DNA from: Triatoma infestans
Taxonomy: Eukaryota; Arthropoda; Insecta; Hemiptera; Reduviidae
Direction: 5' to 3'
Assembly (NCBI GenBank): GCA_011037195.1
Contig: JAAEAF010007827.1
Span: 1-64,000 of the forward strand
Length of the DNA stretch: 64,000 bases
Translations under genes and position numbers: made by a program
Shown here: one piece after another, positions 1 to 11,029 of the stretch
Position numbering within the stretch: the stretch's first letter is position 1
Layout: each line of letters begins with the position of its first letter
Notes under the pieces: generated by a model
Seen by the model: only the letters and a program-made list of their open reading frames with translations
Database searches by the model: none
What the model was told of the DNA's origin: nothing

Positions 1-1511
1 CCACATTTTTCGCATAGAGCGTTTCACCTACCTAATAAAAAAGATAAGAAAAAAGAAGTACCACATATGAGGGTAGATCCATAACTACATGTTCCAGATC
101 CTCCCAAACACCTCGTCTTGGACATAATAGGCTCATGATGGAGTTTTTATGATGGAATTTAGCATTTTTTCAAAATGTGGTTATAATTATTATATATATA
201 ATAAGAATTAATATAAAAAAGAAATAAAAAATGTAGAAGTATTTCTTGTTCTAATTTTATATAAATATATAGATATGATAAAATATAAAAATTTCCATTC
301 GTAGTTACTACTAACTATAATCTCACTATGTGGTTAATAATATAGAATGTAAACGTGACATGGAATAAAATCTATGTGAAAATACTGAAAAAGGACCACT
401 ATTTCATATATTATACTATTTATAGTAATGTAATAGAATCAACAACAGTTGACCAAGGCTGTGTCCTGTCTCGGAGCTGTCACACAACAACACACGTACG
501 ACATGTGATTTCGTGTGACTGCATAAATTGTTCAACTTTAAACTATTATGTATTTTATTGAAAAAAGAAAAAAAGAATGAAAGGTATTTTATTTTCTTTC
601 TTAATTTTGGTGAAATACGTGTCTAAAATGGTTCCTCCATATTGTTTATAAAAGCGTACCAAAGTGACATAAACACTATCTCTCACCAAAAACTATTTAG
701 GATATCTTGGAATGTCTGTATCTAATATTAAATCTAATAAAACATTATCAATATGCACGATTTTGAAAAAAAAACAACAAAAAAATATGGCTTTCCACCT
801 TGACCAATATTAGCGAAATTTAACAACAAAACTAGCGTTTATCATGTTGTCACAGCATTTATTTTGAACAGTGACGATCACAAACCAGATTATATGAATT
901 TCTGTCTTGGAAAGGGCCCATAATTTCAACAATGTATAAAATTGCTAAAAATGGTCTTTCCGAACATAGCAAATAAAAAATAAAAAAAAATCTGTCTAAA
1001 AGGATAACCCTGAAGGCGTGAACAATAGATCAAATGAAACTTTCACCTGACTCTTTCTTTGCAAGCGTATTTTTCATGACTATCTTTTATCCTTAAAGAG
1101 AAATACCTGAGATTTATAGTTGATATTTCTAAAATTCTCAAACAATACAGACTAACCTACCAAATTTCTGAAAAAAAGAAGAAGAAGAAGAAGAAATAAT
1201 CCCGATAAATGAGAAAATCCTCAAATTTTAATTAGGCAGAGATAATACTGACAAAATTTTCTTCAAACTCAGAATTTGGCAAAATGTTAACGCGAAAGGA
1301 GGAATGGATTAGGTGAAAGAATGTTACAGCACTCCTAAAGCTCCATTAAATATAATAAATGTTAACTACATCCACACACCTTGCATTGATACTTTCATTT
1401 GTTGTAAATTTATATTATTCATAATCAGGACATTTCTAATTTTCTGCTTAAAATACAATAAAGAGATAATAAATGAAACAATAAAATGAAATATGGAGTA
1501 ATGAAAATGTG
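1..1511. other. AT-rich stretch, no gene or repeat recognised
   Basis: AT-rich sequence with A and T runs and a short GAA tract near 1180. Short open frames here have no recognisable protein motif. I see no RNA gene and no mobile-element end. Confidence 0.5.
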
Positions 1512-1584
1512 GGGGTGGGTCCGCAATGCCTGGATAACAATCTGATATTTTAACCGTCGTAGCATGCATATTGGTTTTCTTCCT

Positions 1585-1614
1585 GACCGGTTTCGGATTT
1601 TCATCCATCATCAG
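1585..1614 (-). ncRNA. Hammerhead-ribozyme-like core, family B, apparently intact
   Basis: Read on the minus strand: box 1 CTGATGA, one extra T, helix II GGAT/ATCC closed by a GAAA loop, box 2 GAAA, then CCGGTC ending in the GTC cleavage triplet. Box 2 plus GGT forms the palindrome ACCGGT, giving a helix III with essentially no loop. Helix I would be CT/AG next to the core and an outer TTGRT/ACCAA pairing across an internal loop. The extra unpaired T between box 1 and helix II departs from the textbook core, so activity is unproven. Confidence 0.6.
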
Positions 1615-2148
1615 AGCAAATTCATCAAGTTCGTGTAGAGTGTTCAGTTCAACGAAATGTTTCTTTTAGACTCAAACTTGTTGGTTGTATGTGCGAGAGG
1701 TTGTAATGTTATGTTACTATGTGTATGTGTTTCATGACAAAATGGAATTATTATAAATTATGATTAGACGTTAGAAAATAAGTATGTATAAATAAGTACC
1801 ATGTTTTGAAGAATACTTTTAACTATTTATAACTAAATTTTAATGGTGTTGTTAAGCATGTTCAGTGTTTTATAAAGTCATTTTTATTAAGGGGGGGAGG
1901 GAGAGCGATAAGTTATTTCAGGAGTAAACTGTACAAATAGGAATAGATAAATTTTACAGAAAGGCAATGCAAAACTTTATTTATGATTTATAATAATTCC
2001 ACTTTGTCATGAAAAACAAAACACACAGACATAGTAATATAACCTTGTAACGTTCCCATATATATATATAAATAACCAACAAGTGTTTGAATCTAACAGA
2101 AACATTTCTGTTGAAGTGAACTCTCTACATGAACTTGGTGAATTTGCT

Positions 2149-2178
2149 CTGACGATGGATGAAAATCTGAAACCGGTC
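2149..2178 (+). ncRNA. Hammerhead-ribozyme-like core, family B (right arm of copy 1)
   Basis: Box CTGACGA (fits CUGANGA), helix II GGAT with ATCT (last pair degraded to G-T), GAAA box and CCGGTC. An upstream TTGGT can pair with a downstream ACCAA to extend helix I. It is the inverted partner of the motif at 1585-1614. Confidence 0.58.
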
Positions 2179-2212
2179 AGGAACAAAACCAATATGCAAG
2201 CTACACGGATAA

Positions 2213-5200
2213 AATACCAAATATTTGGTAATTCTACTTTATGTTAAAAAAACACTTAAAAAAAAAATAAAAATTTCAATTTACACATAAATTTGCTTGT
2301 ATAATTAAAAGAAAACTTAAAAAAATAAAAAAGCAAAAAATAAAAAGCAATCAAGACTTTTAAGCTCTGATATACCAAAGAAGGTGGTAGGTAATAGCAA
2401 ATGTATTCATGATCAGATTACATAAAGAATGGAGAAACAACAAAAGACTTCCTTATGTTTGTATAAAGACTTTTCTATTCCAATTTTATCGATATTTACA
2501 AGTGCAAAAATACATTGCAATAAGTAAATACGTATGTTAAAATAAGAAAGTTATGAAATGATAGTATTGAGGATTGGAGAAGCGATTCAAACTTTACTTC
2601 ATTGTAGATGAGAGATTCCTAAATTGAATGCCATGACCACTGATAAATCCTGAGTATATAAATGGATCAGTTTATTATTAATAAAGACAATTCTTTCATG
2701 TAAAAGATCACATGAAATCGCATGTACTGACCTCGAACCGGTCTCATTGCGGAGGGGAGGAATCAGGCTACAAGACAGTGTAGCCAACATGTCGAAAACA
2801 AAATCAATCCCTCCAGCCGTGAGAGCCTCAGTACACTTACTTACTGGACATGCGTCGTACTACGCCTAATTACCTCTCAACAAAAGTAGATCTAATCGAT
2901 TTTCAATTGGTTAACCATCAAACTTTATTTGTCAGTAATCGTATTTTCGTTTTCAGAAATATTGTTGTTAAATCAAACAAATTACTTCCACTTACTGCGA
3001 AAATCGACAACATTCAAAAAACACTTTTGTTTCATTTCAAAGACAATAATAACTGAGCTCTTTAAAACATATATATATAGTAAATTTCAAAATCTTTATT
3101 AAGCGTGTGAGTGAGTGGGTGGGCCAAGGAAAATTAATTTAGCCATTAAAAAAAGTATGGAAAAGCATTGTTTCTTGGAGTAGATTGAACTTTTATAACA
3201 ACGATTTAGGTAAATTAATTATTTTTCACTTTTTGATCAAAGGAGACTTTTATTTATGACCATGATCAAATTCCCTGGTCCTAAAAATAAAAAAAACCTA
3301 TTTCAAAGTCGACATATAACACACAATCCCGCACACACACACACATACAAATACTTGCCACAGTTTTTCCCTTTCCCAAAAAGCTACTCTGAATTCATGA
3401 ACTTCGATTTCTTTTACATTTACATTATGCATCCAATCCAATAACAGTGACGGTAATATGGTAAACCCGTATTACAATCATACTGAGTATGTTAGTCTCC
3501 AAAGACCTTGATCAAAGGCACAACTTACAACATTCACTCTGTAAATTTTACAAATGTAAGAATACATACAATTTAAATAAATTGGAACAATTGTTTAATT
3601 TATATTCTTTAATAATTGAATAGTTTACCTAAGAAATAAAAGGCAATAAACTGTTTGAATTAAGATCATAAAGTTAAGTGGGATGACATGTAAACTAAAC
3701 AATAATACCATTTGATTTAAAACAAAAATAAAATTCTCCATTCTAAAAGTTAATTCTTAATAAGAAAAAACTTGGCTTTCCTATCCCTGCTTTGGTCCCT
3801 TACCAAAAAGACCAATCTTAACAGTTACTTAGTTTCTAGTTTAAGGATAATTTTTTTATAAAATAAATATGAAATTTGGGACATCATTCTTCTACTTAAT
3901 ACATTGATAGTCGCCTCCATGATGTAGAAATACAGACGCTCCACGACTACTACGTCGAGGTAATGATGGTGTGGTTAGTAATAAACTCTACTCAGCATTT
4001 CTATTACTCAAACACGCCTGCCTTGCCTTCCTTCACTTTAAGCCAATCTCTGGATGAAAGAGGTGTAGAATATACACACCTCAATAAAAAATCATTGTTT
4101 AACATCTTTTGTCCAATAACTTTTTTTGTATCATTATAATTCTAAAATTGAAATTGAATCAACTTTCGATATCGTATGAAGTACCTATTTAATAGCAAAG
4201 ACATAATTTCGATTCCTAATTACTAAATCACCAATTAATCCATGGCGATATAATTTAGGCCTTGAATATCTTTTATTGGGCATGTTCTTAGTCATCCATT
4301 ACTATTACCGAAAATACTTGTACCATTTTTGGTTATCCTCACTTGTACCAAGTACAGTACTATTTCTTTAGGACTATATAATTTGATTAAGTGATGGAGG
4401 CGCAACAGGAGCATTCAGCAACTGCAGATCATTTTCGACTAGGGGAGATACAATGATACGTAATAAATACTTTATAAAATAATAATGATAATAAGAATAA
4501 TAACAACATATATTTTAGACATCTCTAACAAAATCCCAACATTAAATAGGTTCTTAGCAATAGACATTTTATTGTAACTATATTTTATAATATGTTTATT
4601 AATAATATTATATATAAACAAAAAAAAAAAAGAAAGGCATCAAAATGTAAATTCGTAAATCAATAAGTAATTAAGACGATGGAAAATACCATGTGGCAAA
4701 AGCTTGATGAATGACGTCACAGAATTTCGACGTAACAACAATCCCTTGATCACACATGTTACTTGCCACCACATATGTTTCAATATAGATTTTATTTTCT
4801 TTATAATATGAAAAGAAACTGAGTAGGATACTCTGTTACACGACCTTCTCTAACTGCGATTAATATACAATTTAATTAACAACTTCCCATTAAACTTGCA
4901 AATTTTACAAACGTTTTGTTTAGGCTTGCCAAAAAAACAGGTGTGGTAGGGGGTTAAGAATATATATAATACGTGCCCGGTGTGCCAGCAACTCTTCTTA
5001 CAGAAACCTTACGAGTTCCTTTTCCTTTCTTTAGTTGCATTTTCTAACGAATTCCTACTGTAAAAAAGATGAACAAGACTCAATAGAAATACACTCAAGT
5101 TTTCCCCGTTCATCTACGGAGTATTCTAATTAGACTAATTAGGAATTACTATTGGCTTGGAATACATTCTAATTAAGCAAATGCTCAAGTTTAGGCTTAT

Positions 5201-5659
5201 TTTTTTTATTTACGTCCGAGGAAATAAACCTTAATTAACAATATATAAAAAACAAAATATATTATTCAGCATACATTATACAATAGAACAGTCTGACCAA
5301 TTTATTCTTAATTTTAAATATAATTATTTAAAATTTTTCATATTCCAAAAAAAAGGTGGGGCAAATAACTGAGTGTAAGTGACTTACTCTCAAAAGTAGA
5401 CACTATATTTCAATGTTTTTTTTGGGGGTGTTTTCACGAAAAATATAAGATTAAATATTTCTAAACAATAATTTTTGATTTATTATGACCAGTTTAAAAA
5501 ATTCAATCTATTTAAAAACAAAATTGCTTTATTATTAAAAAAAAAAAAATCATTTATGAAAAAAAATTCATTCGGAGAAGGGATTGCTGTTTACGAAATT
5601 TTGTTAATTCAGCAAATGTGGTGTGACAGAATCATAATGTTGAGTCAGCTGTCTACACG
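2213..5659. other. Unannotated AT-rich stretch
   Basis: No coding region is supported. A short GGTTCGAGGTC (minus strand, near 2735) resembles a pol III B box, but no matching A box or folded tRNA was found. The rest is AT-rich sequence with short CA and A runs. Confidence 0.45.
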
Positions 5660-5750
5660 AATTTGATAAACCTTATTCTGACGATGGATGAGATACTGTA
5701 ACCGATGAGGAACAATAAAAATGTGCAAGCTATGACTGATAAAAAAATCC
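5660..5750 (+). mobile_element. Relic of a family B hammerhead-bearing arm
   Basis: The order CTACACGAATTTG, CTGACGATGGATGA, a decayed GAAACCGGTC, GAGGAACAA, TGTGCAAGCTA and GATAAAAA matches the right arm of the other family B copies. The second half of the core (5693-5708) is mutated, so it should not fold or cleave. No left arm is visible. Confidence 0.55.
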
Positions 5751-6488
5751 CAGACAATAAGAAGAGTGTTTAGAAAAAATCTGGATATAATGACAGGACA
5801 GCAAAAGAAACAAGCCGATGGTTAGTTTGAAGACAAAAAAAAAAAAAGTTATTCGTCATCGAATTCCTAAAAAAAAAAATACACTTTCTGTGATAATGTC
5901 ATTTTTATGGACGAAAGTGAATTTAATCCATTTCGTTCGGATGGAAAGATAAATAATGTATGAAAAAAAAGTGAGTGCGGAACACTATGAATACTGTGCC
6001 CGACTGTGAAACATGGAGAAAGATGGGAGGCGCTAAAGAAGGGACTAAGTGCATAACAAGTGGACTTAAGTTGTTGACAATTAAAAAAAAAGGGCCGGTA
6101 AATCAGTAATCATTAACAATTTTAAATTTTATCCTAACGATTCTAACAATCCTGAAACATTCATTTTTAGACACCTCCACAATCTCCTGATTTGAATATA
6201 ATTGATCTACAAATAAGAAAACACCAAATAAAAACAGTTTTAGACTTGAAAGAAATCATCTTAATCAATCAAATGGATTCCGGCCAAATTAATTAAAAAT
6301 CTGGTAAGGGTCGATGTCAAGGAGGGGCTGATGGATGTTGATGAGGGAAGCAAAGGTAATTTATACAATTATAAATGACAATTTCTTTGCACTTCTAATT
6401 CTCTAACTAAATCTTTAATTGACTTCAGAATGTTGAAGGAGAATCTAATCTTAACCCTACAAAATACTAATGTAGATTAAATTGTTGT
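5751..6488. other. Unannotated stretch
   Basis: AT-rich sequence with poly-A runs. No coding, RNA or repeat feature recognised. Confidence 0.4.
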
Positions 6489-6560
6489 GCGGATAGGACC
6501 GCAATGCTGGATAATAACTGGTTTTTTATCCGTCGTACCATGCATATTTATAATGTTCCT

Positions 6561-6590
6561 GACCGGTTTCGGATTTTCATCCATCGTCAG
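6561..6590 (-). ncRNA. Hammerhead-ribozyme-like core, family B, apparently intact
   Basis: On the minus strand: CTGACGA, extra T, GGAT/ATCC helix with GAAA loop, GAAA box and CCGGTC. An upstream TTGGT is kept, but the downstream ACCAA partner is changed to a TTATAAAT context, so outer helix I is weakened. Confidence 0.57.
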
Positions 6591-7308
6591 AGCAAATCCA
6601 CCAAGTTCGTGTAGAGGAGTTCACTTCAGTTTAGTGTTTCTGTTGCACTCACCTTTGTTGGTTGCATATATGTGTGGGAGGTTATAATGTTATGATACTA
6701 TGTGTGTGTTTTTAATGACAAAATGGAATTATTATAAATTATGATTATATATTTAGAAAATAGTGTATAATAAATAGCATATTTTGAAGCATACTTTATA
6801 ACTAAATTTTAGTAGTGTTGTTTAGTATGTTCAGTGTTTAATCAAGTAATTTTTATTAAGGGGAGGCGATAAGTTATTTCAGGAGTAAATTGTACTAATA
6901 TAAAAATAGAATAAAGTTTAAAGAAAGGGAATGCAAAGTTTATGGACAGAAAAAAGCTTTTACAAGTAAATAAATAAATGTCACATACAAGCAGAGTTAG
7001 TTACTACAAGAAAATGTGTAAGTAAATTGATATGTTGCAACCGTCTTACATATCATAATTAACAACACTATTAAAAAATTTAGTTATAAAGTATTCTAAA
7101 AAACATGTTATTTATTTTATACTATTTTCTAATATCTAATCATAATTTAATAATAATACCACTTTTGTCATTAAATAACACACACAACACACATAGTAAC
7201 ATACCTTATAAACTCCACCACATGGTATACAACCCGCAAGTGTTGAGTGTAATGAGTAACATTTCCGTTGAAGTGAACTGCTCTCTAACACGAACTTATA
7301 ACTTTGCT

Positions 7309-7340
7309 CTGACGATGGATTAAATCCGACAAACCGTTGA
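7309..7340 (+). ncRNA. Decayed hammerhead-like core (right arm of copy 2)
   Basis: CTGACGATGGAT is intact, but the loop and the second box are changed (TAAATCCGACAAACCG) and the GGTC is lost. It should be inactive. Confidence 0.5.
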
Positions 7341-7385
7341 TACATAAATTATACCATGACTACACGGATAAATACCATATCATAC

Positions 7386-7850
7386 TAACATTAAACAATT
7401 TTTAATACAACATAGTTAAAATAAACAATTTTTTAATACCTAGATTAAAATTAAACAATTTTTTATAAACATAGATTATAATATCCCATTTTGTAATACA
7501 CAGAGATTAATTAAACAATTTTTTAATAAACGTAGATTAAAAATTAATCAATTTTTTAATAAACGTAAATTAAATTAAACCTTTTTTTTAATAAACCTAG
7601 ATTACATTTAACAATTTTTTAATAAACGTAGATGATTAAATTAAACATTTTTTTTAATAAACATAGATTAAATTAAACAATTTTTTAATAAACGTAGATT
7701 AAAAATTAAACAATTTTTTAATAAACGTAGATTAAAAATTAAACAATTTTTTAATAAACGTAGATTAATAATTAAACAATTTTTTAATAAACGTAGATTA
7801 AAAATTAAACAATTTTTTAATAAACGTAGATTAAATTAAACAATTTTTGT
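7386..7850. repeat. Minisatellite, about 15 units of 30-33 bp
   Basis: Tandem units share TTAAACAATTTTTTAATAAA followed by CGTAGATTAAA. The central units are almost identical and the outer ones are more diverged (CATAGATT, CCTAGATT). There are no non-repeated spacers, so it is not CRISPR-like. It abuts the right end of the family B foldback copy. Confidence 0.9.
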
Positions 7851-8468
7851 TGTTACTAGGTGTAAGAGGAAGTAATAATAGTTTGAGAATATTTTAAAAC
7901 TCCGTAGTCTAAACATCTCAAAAGGAATATTAAAATATCACGAGTGTCTACTACATTTGAGTTAAAAGTCAAAGTGTATTTATTTCAATTTCAAGAATAC
8001 AACAACATCCATAGATAACCTTAAATAAACTGAATATATATTTTATTATGCACATTTTTAACTAATAAATATAGCAAAATGTTATATGTAATATTTATTT
8101 TGCTATAAAATCAATTTTTGTTTTAAAGCAAACAAGAATATGGGAAATCATTTATCAATATGCTTTATATTTACTTTTTGCTACGTTTATTTTTATAAAA
8201 TTTATATTTCTACATAGAAAAAGTAGACTATTTTTTAATTTTTATTTTTTGAAGTATTTCAATTATTAGTTAGTGGTATTTATTTTATATTTGATTATAT
8301 TTATTTAATAATTATTAATGTCCATTTGCATAGGGAATAATTTCATGAGAACCTATGGGAATCGAATGAATTTATGTTAGGGACTAGTGAGTAAATATTT
8401 CCAACTTTAAAGATAAAAATTAATCAATTTTCTAATTTTATTAACCACGGTTAAGTCATGTGATTTTT
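7851..8468. other. Unannotated AT-rich stretch
   Basis: Very AT-rich, with no gene, RNA or element end recognised. Confidence 0.4.
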
Positions 8469-9520
8469 ACTTTCTCTAACTTCTAGTATAAATAAAAGGA
8501 AGTATTGTAATCGTGTCAAATTTTTCGATATCGAGTTTTCACCGGAAATATCCGTTTTGATGTCCACTGAGTACAAAAATGTGGTTTTTTACAAATGGAT
8601 CTCTGTGTGTGTGTGGTGTGTGTGTGTTGTGTGTGTGGTGTGTGTGTGGTGTGTATAGGTGAACAGATAGATCAAAAAAAGGGAAAAAACAGTAGATAGA
8701 AAGTGAAACCTTTCATATTACTTTTATAGATAATCACCATGGGATCTGACAGTATGTGATCTGTCAAAATTACCAACCGGAAGTACCACTTTACTAGTTG
8801 GATTTTTAGTTTTTGCAATTTTCTCAAAAATTGGCTCCAACGATTTTTCTGTAAACTTGGTATATCAATACACATAGAAGAGACTATAGCGGTTATTTGA
8901 AACATTTCTTGGGGAAAAATGAATTTAAGGGCACTTTGCGGGAAGGCGGGGGGTTAGGTTTCCATCTAAAGTGCTATTTCAGTTTATTAGACAATTCTGC
9001 CATCTAAATAATGTTAATTAGAATTAAATATGTTGTTGAAATTCTGAGTTTGAAAAAAATCGGATAACCGAAGTGCGTTTACTTTACCACTTTACTAAAT
9101 GATTTATTCACTTTTTCGCAATTTTCTCAAAAATGGCTTTGACGATTTTTTTGAAACTTCGTAATAAACTAAACATGCAAAGATCTACAACTTTTATCTA
9201 AAACATTTCTCAGGGGAAAATTCATTTAAGGGACTTTTAGGGGAGGGTCGGTGGGGTATTTTTCTCCTAAAGTGCTTATTCATCGTTGATTATCAAGTCT
9301 ATCATCCAAACAAATTATTAGAAATAAAATAACAATGGCCAAAATTCCGAGTTTTAAGAAAATTAGTGAACCGGAAGTGAGCTTTCACGGAACAGCTTTT
9401 TCAGTTTTCGACGAATTTCGTTAAATTTGGTACACAAACTATGAAATTTGTCAAACTATGAAATAATTTTGAGAGCAGGAGTAAGAGAAAGTTGTGTGAG
9501 TGTTTCACACCAGATTTTTT
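8469..9520 (-). mobile_element. HINE-like repeat element (family C, copy 1)
   Basis: Plus-strand order: a degenerate ACTTTCTC...CTAG hairpin end, AAGTATTGTAATCGTGTC, TCGATATCGAG, CACCGGAAATATCC, a GT microsatellite (8600-8655), then three related units each holding an ACTTCCGGT-type segment, CAATTTTCTCAAAAATGGC and AACTTTTATYTAAAACATTTCT. It ends with AGTAAGAGAAAGTTG and the hairpin GTGTGA/TCACAC before CAGATTTTTT. It is marked minus because the copies at 19 and 40 kb lie the other way. No protein. Short inverted ends, end hairpins, internal repeats and a microsatellite recall DINE-1/HINE elements; the class is inferred. Confidence 0.65.
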
Positions 9521-10689
9521 TGTTTTGTTTTTGTTACTATATTATTATAAGAGAGAAAAATATTGCAATCATGTTAATCTTTTGAAATTTAGTTTTTGCC
9601 CGGATATACATATAATAATGTCCGCTATGTATGAAAAAATATGTTTTGTGAATGAATTCTCTCACACACATTCTCTCTCTCTCTCTCGCTCTGTGCGTGA
9701 CAGTTTTCATTAAACTTGTTTAAATCGCATATTGCATTGAAAATGCAAACAGTAAATGGAAAAAAACAATATTAAAAAAAAAAATACGTTATATAGATGA
9801 AGGTGGCAGAGAGAAAGTTTAGCGTAGTTTAGAATATTATTTATTTAGACTCAATATTTAAAAAAATAAATAAATAAATAAAAAATAAAGTAGAAAGGAA
9901 CTACCATTCTCAAACTTTTATAATTGTATAGGCACTCCCAACATTTTACTGATATGATTAGTAAAAATATTCAAAAGAGAAGTTGATTACAAAATTGCGT
10001 CATCTGTCCATCACGAACGATACTAATACGATTTATATCAAACCTGACGTATTATATATACATATATATATATATCCAGTGCCTACCAGTGACCATTCGT
10101 GCATGTCGATCCTCTATACAACTGATGAATAACAATAATGTTTTGAACGTCTCTACGAATTTCTATCACCCTTCCTTCTTGCCACCACCCTCCCCCTTTT
10201 GTAATATCAAATTTGTACTCTACTAAGTACTTTGAAACAATGGAGACGTTTCCTTTTATATTTTTCCCCTCAAGAGAATACAATACAGTAATAAGATTTC
10301 ATTGTTAAGAGAAAGGGAAAACAGTATAAGAGAGAAATGCAAAGGAAACTTAGGGACTATCGTCTTCGCCAAGTCTGCCTTCTGTTTAATATCCGGACCG
10401 AATACATCCCTATAAATGAGTGCTCTATATCTTTCCCATCAACTGCTATGGGGGGGCCACTTTACACAACTCAAGACAATTACACATACATTAATATTTA
10501 AAGTTATCAACTTAAAATAACATTAATTATTAATAATTACATATATATCTTAATCCATTAAAAAAGAAATTAAATTTTCTCTGCAATTAATATAATTAGA
10601 AAAATTTGCTTTAATCATTGAATTTCCCAAAAATAAATTTCTCCACAAAATTTTTCTAATAAAACTGATTAGTTTTTTTTTTGTTTAAT
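9521..10689. other. Unannotated stretch
   Basis: Contains a short CT run (9675-9690), a TA run near 10055-10075 and AT-rich sequence. Small open frames have no recognisable motif. Confidence 0.4.
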
Positions 10690-10925
10690 TTAAGGGACGT
10701 CAAGATCTCTTGGTCATTGACGCCCGGACCCTTCTCAGTTTACTATCTGTCTATCAGTCTCCAGACAGTGTTCTCTCCTTACAAACAACACTGCTCATCA
10801 CCGGACAGTGAGCTGGTGTGGCTCCTGGGAAGAAAAAAAAATCTAAGGGCATCACAGCTCGACTCGAACCGGAGAAGATCTCCGCGTGGGAGTCCAGTAC
10901 GCTAACCCCTTAGCTATGCCCTTCC
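10690..10925 (-). repeat. tRNA-derived SINE-like sequence (tRNA head at 10845-10923)
   Basis: On the minus strand the head starts AAGGGCAT and closes with ATGCCCTT, a 7-8 bp acceptor-like stem. It contains an A-box-like TAGCTAAGGGGTTAGCG and the B box GGTTCGAGTC. A hairpin GGAGA/TCTCC sits where a long variable arm would be. The body (10690-10844) then follows and ends near a poly-A-like run on the plus strand. The shape fits a SINE with a tRNA head better than a working tRNA, because the D loop is too short and the anticodon arm is irregular. Confidence 0.55.
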
Positions 10926-11029
10926 CAGCAATTCCCTACCGATTGGTTTAAATCTATTCAGTTAAAATTTTGAGTTAAAAGCAATAATGAATGGAGCAAT
11001 AATTTCGAAAGTAAATTACGAGAGAAAAG

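Larger units (their letters stand above)
1512..2212. mobile_element. Foldback element with hammerhead-like motifs in both arms (family B, copy 1)
   Basis: The left arm (about 1512-1780) and right arm (about 1975-2212) are inverted copies of one another. The TATTTTATCC-type end, the ATGCATATTGGTTTT segment, the hammerhead-like core, the TTGGTTGTA segment and the AATGGAATTATTATAAATTATGAT segment recur in reverse order on the other side. The centre holds a G-rich run near 1890 and no coding sequence. The left motif is on the minus strand and the right motif on the plus strand, so both have their 3' ends facing outward. The central sequence is shared with the copy at 6489-7377. I infer a non-autonomous element; Penelope-like elements are the known carriers of such ribozymes, but no protein is encoded here. 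No target duplication was made out. Confidence 0.7.
6489..7377. mobile_element. Foldback element with hammerhead-like motifs (family B, copy 2, long arms)
   Basis: Arms of roughly 340 bp face each other. The left arm, running from GGTTTTTTATCCGTCG through the ribozyme-like core to the AACTAAATTTTAGTAGTGTTGTT segment (6520-6835), is mirrored at about 7060-7375. The centre near 6836-7059 matches the centre of copy 1 in its first part (GGCGATAAGTTATTTCAGGAG) and then carries extra sequence. The left core is intact and the right core is decayed. There is no coding potential. A minisatellite starts about 10 bp beyond the right end. Confidence 0.7.

Noticed and set aside
2715..2790. tRNA or SINE head on the minus strand (GGTTCGAGGTC)
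   Set aside because: Only a B-box-like match; no A box at the right distance and no cloverleaf.
7386..7850. Possible CRISPR array
   Set aside because: Units are directly adjacent without unique spacers and the genome is eukaryotic.
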